From NCBI RefSeq assembly GCF_001512295.1, contig NZ_LNUP01000011.1:875781-939780 (forward strand): a DNA stretch of 64,000 nucleotides, read 5' to 3'. This DNA comes from Pseudomonas sp. EpS/L25 (GTDB taxonomy: Bacteria; Pseudomonadota; Gammaproteobacteria; Pseudomonadales; Pseudomonadaceae). The notes beneath the pieces were generated by a model, which did not search any database, was not told the origin of the DNA, and saw only the letters and a program-made list of their open reading frames with translations. The number at the start of each line of letters is the position of its first letter. Position 1 is the first letter of the stretch. A program made the translations under genes and the position numbers. Shown piece by piece: positions 1 through 8,676 of this stretch.

Positions 1-1612
1 TGGCGGCCCCCTGCTGGGCGCCCTGGGCCATGCTGTCGACGGCCCCGGCGATGGTGTGGACGCTGCGATTGATTTCCTCGGCCACCGCCGTCTGCTCCTC
101 GGCGGCGCTGGCGATCTGGGTGTTCATGGCGTTGATGGTGGCGATCAGTTCGCTGATGGACGCCAGGGCGGCGCCGGCCTGCTCGGCCTGGGCCGTGGTG
201 GCCTCGCCCATGCCACCGGAGCGCTCCATGGCGCCCACCGCGCGACCGGTCGCCTGTTGCAAGCGGTCGATCATGCCCTGGATCTCCTGGGTGCTCTGCT
301 GGGTGCGGCTGGCCAGGGCGCGGACTTCGTCGGCGACCACGGCGAAACCGCGTCCCGCCTCGCCCGCCCGGGCGGCTTCGATGGCGGCATTGAGCGCCAG
401 CAGGTTGGTCTGCTCGGCGATGGCACGGATCACGTCGAGCACGCCGACGATGGCGCCGACGTCCTGCTTCAGGCCGTCCAGGGAGACACCGCTCTGGCGC
501 ACCTCCTCCACCAGATCGTGAATGCGGGCGACGCTGGAAGCGACCACCTCGCGGGCCATGCGGCCCTGCTCCTCGGTCTGCCGGGTGGCCTCGGAGGCCT
601 GCAGGGCACTGCGCGCCACTTCCTGGGCTGCGGCGGACATCTCGTTGATGGCGGTCGCCACCTGGTCGGTCTCGTTGCGCTGGCGCTGCATGTCGCGATC
701 GGTACGCTGGGCCTGCTGGGCGACGTCGTCGAGCAGGCCGGTGAGTTGGCGGGTGATGTCGACGACCTGGACGATGGTGCCCTGGATGCGATCGACGAAA
801 CGGTTGAAGGAGGCGGCGAGCTCACCGATCTCGTCGCGACCGGTGACCGGAAGACGACGCGTCAGGTCGCCCTCCCCGGCAGCGATGTCGTCGAGATTCG
901 CCCGGATCTGCGCCAGCGGCCGCAGGGTCCGGGCGGCGAAGAGTTGCGCGGCGATGCCGATCACCAGCAGCAGCACACCGGCGACGCCGAGGATCAGCCA
1001 GAGCTGGCTGCGGGTCCGCTGGGCGACCTGTTCGGCCACGGCGGCGACCTCGGCTTCGACACCGTCCAGGTTCACCGCGGAGCCGATCACCAGGTCCCAT
1101 TTGGCCAGGTAGTCGGTGTAGGCCAGCTTGGGCACCAGGATGTCCTTGTTGCCAGGCAGCGACGAGCTGTAGCGGCTGAAGTGCGAGCCATCCTTGCCGA
1201 CCCGGACCAATTCCTGGTTCAGGTAGACGCCATTGGGATCGCGGTTGTCCTTGAAGCTCTTGCCGATGCCGGCCGGGTCGTTGCCCTTGAACAGGCGGAT
1301 CACGTTGGAATCGTAGCCGAAGATATAGCCATCCCTGCCGTAGGCGATGGCCGACAGCAGGCGAATGGCTTCCTTGCGCGCCTCGGAGTCCCCTGGGGTG
1401 GCGTTGTCGTACAGCGGTTTGACCACGGTCATGGCCGCTTCGACGGTGTTCTGCAGGGCGCCGCGGCTCTGCGCCATCAGCCGCTCGCGGGCTTCGCTGA
1501 TGTCCCTGGCCGCCTGCTCGTGCAGTACCCAGTAGGACAGTCCACCCAGGACGATGGTGAAGAGGCAGACGGGCAGGATCGCCAGCAGGGTAACTTTCAA
1601 TTTCAGGCTCAT
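1..1612 (-). CDS. Methyl-accepting chemotaxis protein (3' end beyond window)
   Basis: Transmembrane chemoreceptor that signals to CheA/CheW. Translation starts [10 protein letters not shown] at 1612, preceded by AAGGAG at a good distance. In order one sees an N-terminal membrane segment (about residues 7-27), a periplasmic Cache-type domain (about 30-190, with the GYIFGYD and [12 protein letters not shown] stretches typical of sCache_2), a second membrane segment (about 203-225), a HAMP region, and the cytoplasmic coiled coil with the highly conserved hairpin tip ([19 protein letters not shown], followed by [12 protein letters not shown]). The reading frame is still open at base 1, so the C-terminus lies outside. 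The ligand cannot be told from sequence. It is transcribed alone, leftward, downstream of the two-component genes but separated by 65 bases. Confidence 0.95.
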   Translation of the reverse strand, partial: MSLKLKVTLLAILPVCLFTIVLGGLSYWVLHEQAARDISEARERLMAQSRGALQNTVEAAMTVVKPLYDNATPGDSEARKEAIRLLSAIAYGRDGYIFGYDSNVIRLFKGNDPAGIGKSFKDNRDPNGVYLNQELVRVGKDGSHFSRYSSSLPGNKDILVPKLAYTDYLAKWDLVIGSAVNLDGVEAEVAAVAEQVAQRTRSQLWLILGVAGVLLLVIGIAAQLFAARTLRPLAQIRANLDDIAAGEGDLTRRLPVTGRDEIGELAASFNRFVDRIQGTIVQVVDITRQLTGLLDDVAQQAQRTDRDMQRQRNETDQVATAINEMSAAAQEVARSALQASEATRQTEEQGRMAREVVASSVARIHDLVEEVRQSGVSLDGLKQDVGAIVGVLDVIRAIAEQTNLLALNAAIEAARAGEAGRGFAVVADEVRALASRTQQSTQEIQGMIDRLQQATGRAVGAMERSGGMGEATTAQAEQAGAALASISELIATINAMNTQIASAAEEQTAVAEEINRSVHTIAGAVDSMAQGAQQGAA

Positions 1613-1677
1613 GGGTTCTCCTTGGCAGCAAGAGCTGTGCGGTTATCGGCCGCCCAAGGTCGAACTTGACCGAGAAG

Positions 1678-3024
1678 TCACACGACTGACTGGTGCTGGC
1701 TCCCTCCCGTTGGCGATGGCAAATGGATGACCACGGCGAGCCCGCCCAGGGCTGAAGGCGCCAGCGCCAGGGTGCCACCGCAGCTGTCGACGATATCCCT
1801 GGCGATGCCCAGGCCGAGGCCGTGACCAGCGACGCCTTCGTCCAGGCGGGTTCCCCGGCTCAGGATGGCCTGGCGCTCGCCTTCCGGCACACCCGGTCCA
1901 TCGTCCTCGATGTGGATGGCATAGCCTTCGGCTCGGCGGGCGATTTCCAGGCGTACCTGCCGATGCGCCCATTTGCTGGCGTTGTCCAGCAGCGTACCGA
2001 ACAGTTCCAGCAGATCCTCACGGTCCCACGGCAGGCGCAGGCCATCGGGGAACTGGTAGTCGAACACCAGGTGCTCGCCATGCAGGCGCTGGAGCAGTAC
2101 GCAGAGCTCGCGCAACTCCGCCACGTCCAGGTGCGCCCCTGGCAGCGCCTCGCCGGCCAGCCGCGCCCGGCGCAGCTCCCGCTCCAACCGTTCACGGATG
2201 CGCGCCAGTTGCTCGCGCAGGGTGTCGCGCTGCTCCGGCAGGGTTTGCAGCTCCGGCCGCTCGGCCAGGCTGGTGAGTACCGCCAGGGGCGTCTTCAGGG
2301 CATGGCCCAGGTTGCCGATGCCATGGCGCGCGCGCTTCAGGCCCTCTTCGGTGTGGCGCAACAGGGCGTTCATCTCCGCCACCAGCGGCGCGAGCTCGGC
2401 GGGTACCGTGCCGTCCAGCGCCGAGCGTCGCCCCTGGTGCAACTGGGCGATCTGTTCGCGCACCTGCTCCAAGGGCCGCAGCGCGCGGCGCACGATCAGG
2501 CGCTGCAGCAAGAGCAGCAGCACCAGGGTCGCCAATCCCAGCGCGGCGCCCACGCCGAGGATGCGAGTGAGGCTCGCCAGCAGCGGGTTATAGTCGTCGG
2601 CGACCGTGACGCTTATCTGCTGGCCATAACGCTGGTAATCAGCGCGGTAGGTGAGCAGCCGCTGCCCGCTGGGTCCGTCGAGCAGGGCGTCGGTCAGCCC
2701 GGCAGCGGGCGGCGCTTCGAGCTGGGCATCCCACAGGGAGCGCGAACGCCAGCGGATGTCCAGCGCGGGAATCTCGATCAGGAAATAGCGGCCCGACAGG
2801 GGCCGGGTGTAGAGACTGCCCAGCCGGCCTTCGTCCAGCTGCAGGCCATGGGGTCCGCGCACCAGTGCGGCGAGCAGATTTTCCGTCTCGCTGCGCAGGC
2901 CGGTTTCCAGGTAGCGACGAAGGGCGTGGTCCACCAGCCAGGCACTGCCCAGCACCAGCACCAGACCGGCGACCAGCAGGACGACTACCAGGCCGACCCG
3001 CAGGCGGGTCTGGATGGACCTCAA
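1678..3024 (-). CDS. Sensor histidine kinase, PhoQ-like architecture
   Basis: Inner-membrane sensor kinase partner of the response regulator just upstream. The start is taken as TTG at 3024, whose TTG overlaps the regulator's TGA in TTGA; it gives [15 protein letters not shown]..., 448 residues. Two membrane segments (about 10-32 and 155-178) enclose a roughly 120-residue periplasmic domain. A HAMP-like linker follows, then the phospho-acceptor helix with the atypical box [11 protein letters not shown] (His near residue 240), the N box (LLDNASKWA), G1 (DDGPGVPE) and G2 (GHGLGLGIA). An H box of the HALKTPL type is shared with PhoQ-like kinases. The signal is unknown; the neighbouring PepSY proteins suggest cations or the cell envelope, which is inference. 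Confidence 0.93.
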   Translation of the reverse strand: MRSIQTRLRVGLVVVLLVAGLVLVLGSAWLVDHALRRYLETGLRSETENLLAALVRGPHGLQLDEGRLGSLYTRPLSGRYFLIEIPALDIRWRSRSLWDAQLEAPPAAGLTDALLDGPSGQRLLTYRADYQRYGQQISVTVADDYNPLLASLTRILGVGAALGLATLVLLLLLQRLIVRRALRPLEQVREQIAQLHQGRRSALDGTVPAELAPLVAEMNALLRHTEEGLKRARHGIGNLGHALKTPLAVLTSLAERPELQTLPEQRDTLREQLARIRERLERELRRARLAGEALPGAHLDVAELRELCVLLQRLHGEHLVFDYQFPDGLRLPWDREDLLELFGTLLDNASKWAHRQVRLEIARRAEGYAIHIEDDGPGVPEGERQAILSRGTRLDEGVAGHGLGLGIARDIVDSCGGTLALAPSALGGLAVVIHLPSPTGGSQHQSVV

Positions 3025-3686
3025 TCGATACCGCCCAGGCGATAGCCCTGGCCGCGGCGCGTCTCTATCACGTCCCGCCCGAGCTTGCGCCGCAAGTGGT
3101 TGACGTGCACCTCGATGACATTGGAGTCGCGCTCGCTTTCGCCGTCGTAAAGGTGATCGTTCAGCCGGGTCTTGGACAGGATCTGCCCCGGGTGCAGCAG
3201 GAAGCAGCGCAGCAGGCGAAATTCCGCGGCGCTGAGGGCGATGGTCTCGCTGCCGCGGACCACGCACTGACGCGCTTCATCCAGCGACAGCCCGGCCGCC
3301 TGCAGCAGCGGCTGGTTGGCCACGCCACGCACCCGGCGCAACAGGGCGGCGATGCGCAGCCCCAGCTCCTCCGGATGGAAAGGCTTGGTCAGGTAGTCGT
3401 CGGCGCCTGCCTTGAGTCCTTCGATGCGCTCCGCCCAGCTGTCGCGGGCAGTGAGGATGAGCACGGGCGTCACCAGGGCGGCGGCACGCCACTCGCCCAG
3501 CACCTCGAGGCCCGGTCGCCCCGGCAGGCCGAGGTCGAGCACGATGAGGTCGTAGGGCTCCTGGGCGCCTTGCCAGGCGGCGTCGCGACCGTCCGCGAGC
3601 CAGTCGATGGCGTAGCCCTGGCGGGTCAGAAAGGCCGAGAGTTCGTCAGCCAGGGCTACATCGTCTTCCACCAGCAGCAGGCGCAT
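3021..3686 (-). CDS. OmpR/PhoP-family response regulator
   Basis: DNA-binding response regulator of 221 residues. The receiver domain has the acidic pair in LLLVEDD (residues 8-9), the phospho-acceptor Asp51 in VLDLGLPG and the conserved Lys in LTKPF. The C-terminal winged helix has the typical [21 protein letters not shown] and [15 protein letters not shown] stretches. The ATG directly abuts the stop of the preceding PepSY gene, and the stop overlaps the kinase start, so PepSY-PepSY-regulator-kinase is one leftward operon. Related PhoP-like systems in Pseudomonas often control PepSY genes next to them (family knowledge; autoregulation is inferred). Confidence 0.95.
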   Translation of the reverse strand: MRLLLVEDDVALADELSAFLTRQGYAIDWLADGRDAAWQGAQEPYDLIVLDLGLPGRPGLEVLGEWRAAALVTPVLILTARDSWAERIEGLKAGADDYLTKPFHPEELGLRIAALLRRVRGVANQPLLQAAGLSLDEARQCVVRGSETIALSAAEFRLLRCFLLHPGQILSKTRLNDHLYDGESERDSNVIEVHVNHLRRKLGRDVIETRRGQGYRLGGID

Positions 3687-3974
3687 CTAGTCGTCCACCT
3701 CATCTTTCAGGATGGCGCCATCGATGGCGCCGATTTCCAGTTCGCGGACCCCGTCACCGACGAGAATCTCGATCTCGTAGCGGTACTGGCCATCTTCCTC
3801 TTCCAGCTCGGCCTCCAGCAGCCGGGCATTCGGATAACGTTCGTTGACGCGCTGCAACAGGGTTTCCAGGGGTCTGATCACCCCCTCCTTGCGCAGCTTG
3901 AGGGCCTCGTCCTGGTCCAGGTCACGAGCCTGGACCAGGGGGGCGGCGCCGAGCAGGATCAGCCCGGCCAGCAC
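3687..3974 (-). CDS. Small periplasmic PepSY-domain protein
   Basis: Second of two tandem PepSY proteins. The start is probably GTG at 3974 (VLAGLILLGAAPLVQA...), five bases after the stop of the upstream PepSY gene, giving 95 residues with a signal peptide that would be cleaved after VQA. An ATG further upstream at 4040 would lie inside the neighbour and is less likely. The mature part (RDLDQDEALKLRKEGVIRPL... to IGAIDGAILKDEVDD) is a single PepSY domain, acidic, ending in the usual D/E-rich tail. PepSY domains are thought to inhibit proteases or sense cell-wall state. The same RDL-x-DEALKLR opening in both tandem copies points to local duplication. Confidence 0.85.
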   Translation of the reverse strand: MLAGLILLGAAPLVQARDLDQDEALKLRKEGVIRPLETLLQRVNERYPNARLLEAELEEEDGQYRYEIEILVGDGVRELEIGAIDGAILKDEVDD

Positions 3975-3979
3975 GAGAC

Positions 3980-4288
3980 CTAGCGGTCGCGCTCGTTCTT
4001 CAGGACTTCGCCAGTGGTGGCGTCGAGTTCCAGATCCCATTTCACACCCTTGGGGTCACGCAGTTCCAGTTGGTAGATGTAGCGACCGTACTTTTCTTCC
4101 AGCTCCGTGTCGTGGGTGGTGGAACCCGGATGGGTGGCGACGGCGGCTTGGTTGAGCACTTCGAAACTCTTGATCTTGCCGCTGTCACGCAGCTTCAGGG
4201 CTTCGTCGGGACCGAGGTCGCGGGCCTGGGCCACGCCCACACCGGTGAGCAGGATGACGGCAGTCGTCAGGGCGGTCAGCTTTTTCAT
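3980..4288 (-). CDS. Small periplasmic PepSY-domain protein
   Basis: First gene of the leftward operon with a two-component system. It encodes 102 residues with a clear signal peptide (MKKLTALTTAVILLTGVGVAQA, cleavage after AQA) and one PepSY domain (RDLGPDEALKLRDSGKIKS... ending LDATTGEVLKNERDR). It is a paralogue of the next gene. About 75 bases lie between its start and the convergent end of the DUF3253 gene, which must hold the operon promoter. Function is not known beyond the domain; a ligand-binding or kinase-modulating partner role is inferred from position. Confidence 0.9.
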   Translation of the reverse strand: MKKLTALTTAVILLTGVGVAQARDLGPDEALKLRDSGKIKSFEVLNQAAVATHPGSTTHDTELEEKYGRYIYQLELRDPKGVKWDLELDATTGEVLKNERDR

Positions 4289-4364
4289 GTCGATTCTCTC
4301 TCTGGTTGCGGTTCGTGCTGGGTCCAGAGTAGCGATGCGCCATTAATCGAAACTGAAACGCCGC

Positions 4365-4622
4365 TTAAGCCAAGCTTAATCGGATCGGACCGCGCCAGGG
4401 GACGTCGGGGCTCAAGACTTCACCCTTCTGGGTCACGCTCAGCCGGCCCTGGCGCACCAATTCGCGGGCGACCTGGCGCAGCGGCTCCATCAGCGGTCGC
4501 CAGTCCGCCGCCAATTCGCGCGCCACCTCCGACGGGCAGAAGGTCGTACCCGGACGACGCGCCTGGGCCTTGGCCAGCAAGGCAAGGCGCAACTGTGCGT
4601 CGGTCGGCTTGAGCGCTGTCAT
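4365..4622 (-). CDS. DUF3253-type winged-helix protein
   Basis: A protein of 85 residues starting MTALKPTDAQLRLALLAKAQ at 4622. The sequence (TFCPSEVARELAADWRPLM... VRQGRLSVTQKGEVLSPDVPWRGPIRL) matches my memory of the DUF3253 family, small winged-helix-like proteins of unknown role. A longer reading frame upstream to 4718 runs into the topoisomerase gene and lacks family similarity, so the internal ATG is preferred. It is divergent from topoisomerase IB with about 60 bases between the starts. Confidence 0.8.
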   Translation of the reverse strand: MTALKPTDAQLRLALLAKAQARRPGTTFCPSEVARELAADWRPLMEPLRQVARELVRQGRLSVTQKGEVLSPDVPWRGPIRLSLA

Positions 4623-4682
4623 GAGAACCCGATCCTGTCTGCTGGAGTCCACCGTTTCGACCAGGAAATCGTCGGTGCAGTC

Positions 4683-5810
4683 ATGACCTCTCGCTCGAAA
4701 GCCTCCAAAATCATGCAACGCCTCGCCCAGACCGATCTGCCCATCCCCGCCGATGAGCGGGACGATACCGGCACCGCCCTCTGCACGCCGCTGCCGCCGG
4801 ACCTCAACTACGTCGACGATGCCCAGCCCGGTCTAAGCCGGCGCAAGCTGCGCGGTAAATGGGTCTATTTCACTCCGAACGGCGAACGCATCCGCGACCA
4901 GGCCGAGGTAGCGCGCATCAACAAGCTGGCGATTCCGCCGGCCTATACCGACGTCTGGATCTGCGCGGACCCGAACGGCCACCTCCAGGCGACTGGCCGC
5001 GATGCCCGGGGACGCAAGCAGTATCGCTACCATCCGCGCTGGCGCGAGATTCGCGATACCGACAAGTACGAGCGGATGCTCGCCTTCGGCCAGGCGCTGC
5101 CCAAGCTGCGCCAGCGGGTGGATGAAGACCTGAGCCGGCGTGGCCTGTGCCGCGAGAAGATCATGGCCACGGTGATCAGCCTCCTGGATGCCACCCTGAT
5201 CCGCGTCGGTAACGCCCAGTACGCCAAGAGCAACAAGTCCTACGGCCTCACCACCCTGCGTAACCGCCACGCCGAGGTGCATGGCAACACCATCGCCTTC
5301 CATTTCCGCGGCAAGAGCGGCGTGGAGCACGACGTCAAGGTCAGCGATCCGCGCCTGGCGCGTACGGTGAAGAAGTGCCTGGAGCTGCCAGGACAACATC
5401 TCTTCCAGTACGTGGACGCCGAGGGCGAGCGGCATACGGTGACCTCCTCCGACGTCAACGCCTACCTGCACGAGTTGACCGGCGCGGATTTCACCGCCAA
5501 GGACTACCGCACCTGGGCGGGCAGTGCCCTGGCCCTGGAGGCACTGCGCGAATTGCGCTGCGAAACCCAGACCGAAGCCAAGAAGGAGCTGGTGGACATG
5601 GTCAAGGCGGTATCGCGCACCCTGGGCAACACCCCGGCTGTCTGCCGCAAGTGCTACATCCACCCCGGCGTGCTGGACGCCTTCCTCGCCGGCGATCTCT
5701 GCACCCTACCCCGGCCGCGCAAGTGCAAGGGGCTGAAGGAGGAAGAGGTGCTATTGCTCAACTTCCTGCAACGGCTGGAACAGCGCGTCGCGGAAACCGA
5801 AGCGGCCTAG
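4683..5810 (+). CDS. DNA topoisomerase IB
   Basis: Poxvirus-like bacterial type IB topoisomerase, 375 residues. It relaxes supercoils by a 3'-phosphotyrosyl intermediate. The N-terminal domain (DLNYVDDAQPGLSRRKLRGKWVYF) and catalytic domain are both present. Expected catalytic residues are visible: Arg in ATLIRVGNAQYAK, Lys in the following KSYGLTTLRNRH stretch, a second Arg and a His in KDYRTWAGS, and the Tyr nucleophile in CRKCYIHP. The start at 4683 lies inside the divergent intergenic gap; a second ATG at 4713 (MQRLAQTDLP) is possible. It appears monocistronic. Such genes are scattered in Pseudomonas and probably ancient transfers. Confidence 0.95.
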   Translation: MTSRSKASKIMQRLAQTDLPIPADERDDTGTALCTPLPPDLNYVDDAQPGLSRRKLRGKWVYFTPNGERIRDQAEVARINKLAIPPAYTDVWICADPNGHLQATGRDARGRKQYRYHPRWREIRDTDKYERMLAFGQALPKLRQRVDEDLSRRGLCREKIMATVISLLDATLIRVGNAQYAKSNKSYGLTTLRNRHAEVHGNTIAFHFRGKSGVEHDVKVSDPRLARTVKKCLELPGQHLFQYVDAEGERHTVTSSDVNAYLHELTGADFTAKDYRTWAGSALALEALRELRCETQTEAKKELVDMVKAVSRTLGNTPAVCRKCYIHPGVLDAFLAGDLCTLPRPRKCKGLKEEEVLLLNFLQRLEQRVAETEAA

Positions 5811-5926
5811 CGGTGGCGGGCGGCGCGAGTCGCCTTGCCGGCGCCTTCCTGGTACGTCACGATCGCGATCGCCTGGCAGAGGGTCCATGACCTCAATCTC
5901 ACCGATCCGGATGACGGAGGCTGAAC

Positions 5927-5939
5927 GTTATGTTATAAC
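5927..5939. promoter_or_regulatory. Putative Zur operator
   Basis: Palindrome GTTATGTTATAAC (GTTAT-N3-ATAAC) lying 27 bases before the first small ORF of the zinc ABC operon. It matches the core of the gammaproteobacterial Zur box, GTTATN3ATAAC (family knowledge). Repression by Zur when zinc is plentiful is inferred. Confidence 0.75.
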
Positions 5940-5965
5940 TTTTGTGATCTAGCGAAGGCTTTCCT

Positions 5966-6082
5966 ATGTCCTCCAAACCTCCCTCCCTCCTGCTGCTTTC
6001 CGTTCCCACCCGCCTGCTGCTGGCGTGCCTGCCCCTGGCAATCCTGTGGCTTGCCGTGCACTGGGCAGTAGCCCTGCCGTGA
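5966..6082 (+). CDS. Small membrane protein leading the zinc importer operon
   Basis: A 38-residue ORF (MSSKPPSLLLLSVPTRLLLA... ending WAVALP) with one long hydrophobic stretch and no charged residues in its second half. It sits between the Zur-type operator and the ABC ATPase, and its TGA overlaps the GTG start of the ATPase in GTGA, as expected for translational coupling. This spacing and the membrane-like composition support a real gene, perhaps a leader peptide or small accessory subunit. I do not recognise a family. An untranslated leader that is open by chance remains possible. Confidence 0.55.
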   Translation: MSSKPPSLLLLSVPTRLLLACLPLAILWLAVHWAVALP

Positions 6083-6813
6083 GCGCCGCCATCGAGTTGC
6101 GGGACCTGACCCTGGCCTATCAACGCCATCCCGCCATCCATCATCTCAGCGGTCACTTCGCGGCGGGCAGTCTCACCGCCATCGTCGGTCCCAATGGCGC
6201 CGGCAAGTCGACGCTGCTCAAGGCCATCGCCGGCACCCTGCGCCCGGTCAGTGGCCGGGTCGATCGCGCCGTACCGCAGCGCCGCCTGGGCTATCTCCCC
6301 CAGGCGGCGGAGATCGATCGCAGCTTTCCCCTGAGCGTGTTGGAAACCGTGGTGCTTGGCGCCTGGCGTGGCTTGGGAGTCTGGCGTGGCGTCACCGCCG
6401 CCCAACGCCTGGAAGCGCGCCAGGCGCTGCAGGCCGTAGGTCTCGAAGGCCTGGAGGACCGCCTGGTGGGAACGCTCTCGTCGGGGCAATTCCAACGCGT
6501 GCTATTCGCTCGGCTGCTGCTGCAGGACGCCCCGGTGCTGCTGCTGGACGAGCCCTTCACCGCCATCGACGCCCGCACCACCGCCGATCTGCTGACCATC
6601 ATCCGCCGCTGGCACGGCCAGGGACGCACGGTGATCGCCGTGCTGCACGACCTGGAGCAGGTCCGCGAGCATTTCCCCGAAACGCTGCTGCTGGCGCGCG
6701 AAGCCATCGCCTGGGGCGAAACCCGGCAAGTGCTGGCCCCCGATAATCTGGCCAAGGCGCGCAACCTGGCCGAGCATTGGGACGCCAATGCGGCGGTGTG
6801 TGAACGCGCGTGA
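6079..6813 (+). CDS. Zinc ABC transporter ATP-binding protein (ZnuC/AztA type)
   Basis: Cytoplasmic ATPase of a cluster A-I metal importer. The GTG start at 6079 gives MSAAIELRDLTLAYQRHPAI, 244 residues; the open frame extends further upstream but the overlap with the small ORF stop decides this start. Walker A is GPNGAGKST, the signature is LSSGQFQ, Walker B is VLLLDEP, and the switch His is in VLHDLEQ. The permease ATG/GTG overlaps its stop by four bases. With the permease and binding protein it forms a complete importer, assigned to zinc because of the Zur-type operator; manganese importers share this fold. Confidence 0.92.
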   Translation: MSAAIELRDLTLAYQRHPAIHHLSGHFAAGSLTAIVGPNGAGKSTLLKAIAGTLRPVSGRVDRAVPQRRLGYLPQAAEIDRSFPLSVLETVVLGAWRGLGVWRGVTAAQRLEARQALQAVGLEGLEDRLVGTLSSGQFQRVLFARLLLQDAPVLLLDEPFTAIDARTTADLLTIIRRWHGQGRTVIAVLHDLEQVREHFPETLLLAREAIAWGETRQVLAPDNLAKARNLAEHWDANAAVCERA

Positions 6814-7679
6814 CGCTCTATCACCTGCTGCTTGAGCCCTTCGTGGAATTCGGCTTCATGCGTCGCGCCCTGGTCGCCTGCCTGGCCCTGGCCTTGGGCG
6901 CCGGCCCGGTGGGCGTGCTGCTGATGCTGCGGCGCATGAGCCTGGTGGGCGATGCCATGAGCCATGCCGTCCTGCCGGGCGCCGCCCTGGGCTTCATGGT
7001 CGCTGGCCTGTCGCTGCCGGCCATGGGCATCGGCGGCATGCTCGCCGGCCTGCTGGTGGCCGGCCTCGCCGGCCTGGTCAGCCGTTTCACCAGTCAGCGC
7101 GAGGACGCCAGCTTCGCCAGCTTCTACCTGATCTCCCTGGCCGCCGGAGTGCTGATCGTCTCGGCCCATGGCTCCAGCGTGGATCTGTTGCACGTGCTGT
7201 TCGGCACCATCCTGGCCATCGACGCCACGGCGCTGTACCTGGTCGCCGGCATCGCCAGCCTGTCGCTGGTGGCCCTGGCCGTGATCTATCGGCCGCTAGC
7301 CCTGGAATGCTTCGATCCCGGCTTCCTGCGCGCCGTGGGTGGCCGCGGCTCGCTCTACCACCTGCTGTTCCTGCTGCTGGTGGTGCTCAACCTGGTGGCC
7401 GGCTTTCAGGCGCTGGGGACCCTGATGGCCGTCGGCCTGATGATGCTGCCCGCCACCGCGGCGCGCTTCTGGGCCCATAGCCTGCCGGGGCTGATGGCGG
7501 TGGCCAGCCTGATAGCCAGCCTCAGCGGGCTGGTCGGCCTGGTGCTGTCCTACCACCTCGGTTACGCCTCGGGGCCGGCCATCGTCCTCACCGCGGGCGC
7601 CTGCTACCTCTTCTCCCTGGTGTTCGGTCGTCTCGGCCTGTATCGGCGGCTGCGTCCGCGCCCTCATCTCTCTCACTGA
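6810..7679 (+). CDS. Zinc ABC transporter permease (ZnuB/AztB type)
   Basis: Integral membrane subunit, 289 residues, starting GTG at 6810 inside the GTGA overlap with the ATPase stop. It has about eight hydrophobic helices and the family's opening (FVEFGFMRRALVACLALALG, then GVLLMLRRMSLVGDAMSHAVLPG), which carries the EAA-like contact region. It would form the metal channel and dimerise in the inner membrane. The C-terminus is hydrophilic (LRPRPHLSH). The binding-protein gene follows after 11 bases with its own AAGGAG site. Confidence 0.93.
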   Translation: MTLYHLLLEPFVEFGFMRRALVACLALALGAGPVGVLLMLRRMSLVGDAMSHAVLPGAALGFMVAGLSLPAMGIGGMLAGLLVAGLAGLVSRFTSQREDASFASFYLISLAAGVLIVSAHGSSVDLLHVLFGTILAIDATALYLVAGIASLSLVALAVIYRPLALECFDPGFLRAVGGRGSLYHLLFLLLVVLNLVAGFQALGTLMAVGLMMLPATAARFWAHSLPGLMAVASLIASLSGLVGLVLSYHLGYASGPAIVLTAGACYLFSLVFGRLGLYRRLRPRPHLSH

Positions 7680-7690
7680 AAGGAGTCGTC

Positions 7691-8611
7691 ATGAAATCCC
7701 TGTTCTCGCTGGGCGCCGCCCTCTTGTTCGTGGTGGCCGGCCAGGCCCAGGCCGCACCGGTCAAGGCGGTAGCCACCTTCACCGTGATCGCCGACGTGAT
7801 CAAGCAGGTCGGTGGTGACCAGGTGCAGGTCACTTCCCTGGTCGGCCCTAACGGCGATCCCCACGCCTACGAGCCCACCCCGGCCGATGCCCAGGCACTC
7901 AAGCAGGCCGACGTGGTGTTCATGAGCGGCCTGCACCTGGAAGGCTGGATGGATCGGCTGATCAAGGCTTCCGGCCAGGCACGCCCGCCGGTGGTGCTCA
8001 GCGAAGGGGTCAAGACCCGGGAGATGGCCGAAGACGAGGACGAGCACGGCCACGACGAACACGATCATGACCATGGCGGTATCGATCCCCATGTCTGGAA
8101 CGACCCGCTCAACGTGGTCGTTTACACGCGCAACGTAGTCAAGGCGCTGTCCGACATCGATCCGGCGGCTGCCGCGCTGTTCAAGGCCAATGGCGATCGT
8201 TACATCGCTCAGTTGGAGGCGCTGGACCGCTACGCTCGCGAGCAGATCGGCCAGATTCCCCAGGCGCGCCGCAAGGTGCTGACCTCCCATGACGCCTTCG
8301 GCTACTTCGCCGACGCCTATGGCGTGACCTTCATCTCGCCGCTGGGCCTGTCGACGGAAGCCGAGGCCTCGGCCCAGGACGTGGGCAAGCTGATCCGCCA
8401 GATCAAGCAGGAGCACGTCGCGGCCTATTTCTTCGAGAACTCCAATGATCCGCGCCTGGTGCAGCAGATCGCCAAGGCCAGCGGCGCCCAACCGGGCGGC
8501 GAGCTCTACGTCGAGTCCCTGTCCCCGGCGGACGGCCCGGCGGCCACCTACACCGCCATGTTCCGCTACAACGTGGACACTCTGGTCAAGGCCATGAAGG
8601 CGGGGCATTGA
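7691..8611 (+). CDS. Zinc-binding periplasmic protein (ZnuA/AztC type)
   Basis: Cluster A-I substrate-binding protein, 306 residues, with a signal peptide (MKSLFSLGAALLFVVAGQAQA). Metal ligands expected for the family are visible: His in GDPHAYEPTP, His in DPHVWNDP, His in TSHDAFGYF and an Asp/Glu near the C-terminus. A short His/Asp-rich loop (EHGHDEHDHDHGG, about residues 118-130) lies before the second ligand, the usual hallmark of zinc rather than manganese members. It is the last gene of the operon and is followed by a GC-rich hairpin shared with the convergent chelatase gene. Confidence 0.94.
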   Translation: MKSLFSLGAALLFVVAGQAQAAPVKAVATFTVIADVIKQVGGDQVQVTSLVGPNGDPHAYEPTPADAQALKQADVVFMSGLHLEGWMDRLIKASGQARPPVVLSEGVKTREMAEDEDEHGHDEHDHDHGGIDPHVWNDPLNVVVYTRNVVKALSDIDPAAAALFKANGDRYIAQLEALDRYAREQIGQIPQARRKVLTSHDAFGYFADAYGVTFISPLGLSTEAEASAQDVGKLIRQIKQEHVAAYFFENSNDPRLVQQIAKASGAQPGGELYVESLSPADGPAATYTAMFRYNVDTLVKAMKAGH

Positions 8612-8638
8612 GGGGGGCTTGTCCTCCCCCTCACCCCA

Positions 8639-8661
8639 ACCCTCTCCCTCAGGGAGAGGGG
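8639..8661. terminator. Hairpin between convergent operons
   Basis: CCTCTCCCTCAGGGAGAGG (8641-8659) forms a nine-base-pair stem between the ends of the zinc operon and the chelatase operon. The surrounding text (CCCTCACCCCAACCCTCTCCC) is a dispersed repeat seen in many Pseudomonas genomes, and a relative occurs at 45062-45096. It lacks a clear U tract, so termination is inferred. Confidence 0.5.
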
Positions 8662-8676
8662 GCGTCCAACCCAAGG

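Noticed and set aside
56-1669. Plus-strand open frame of 537 codons opposite the chemoreceptor
   Set aside because: The minus strand encodes a full chemoreceptor with all expected domains; the plus frame is His/Gly/Asp-rich, typical of antisense of GC-rich genes.
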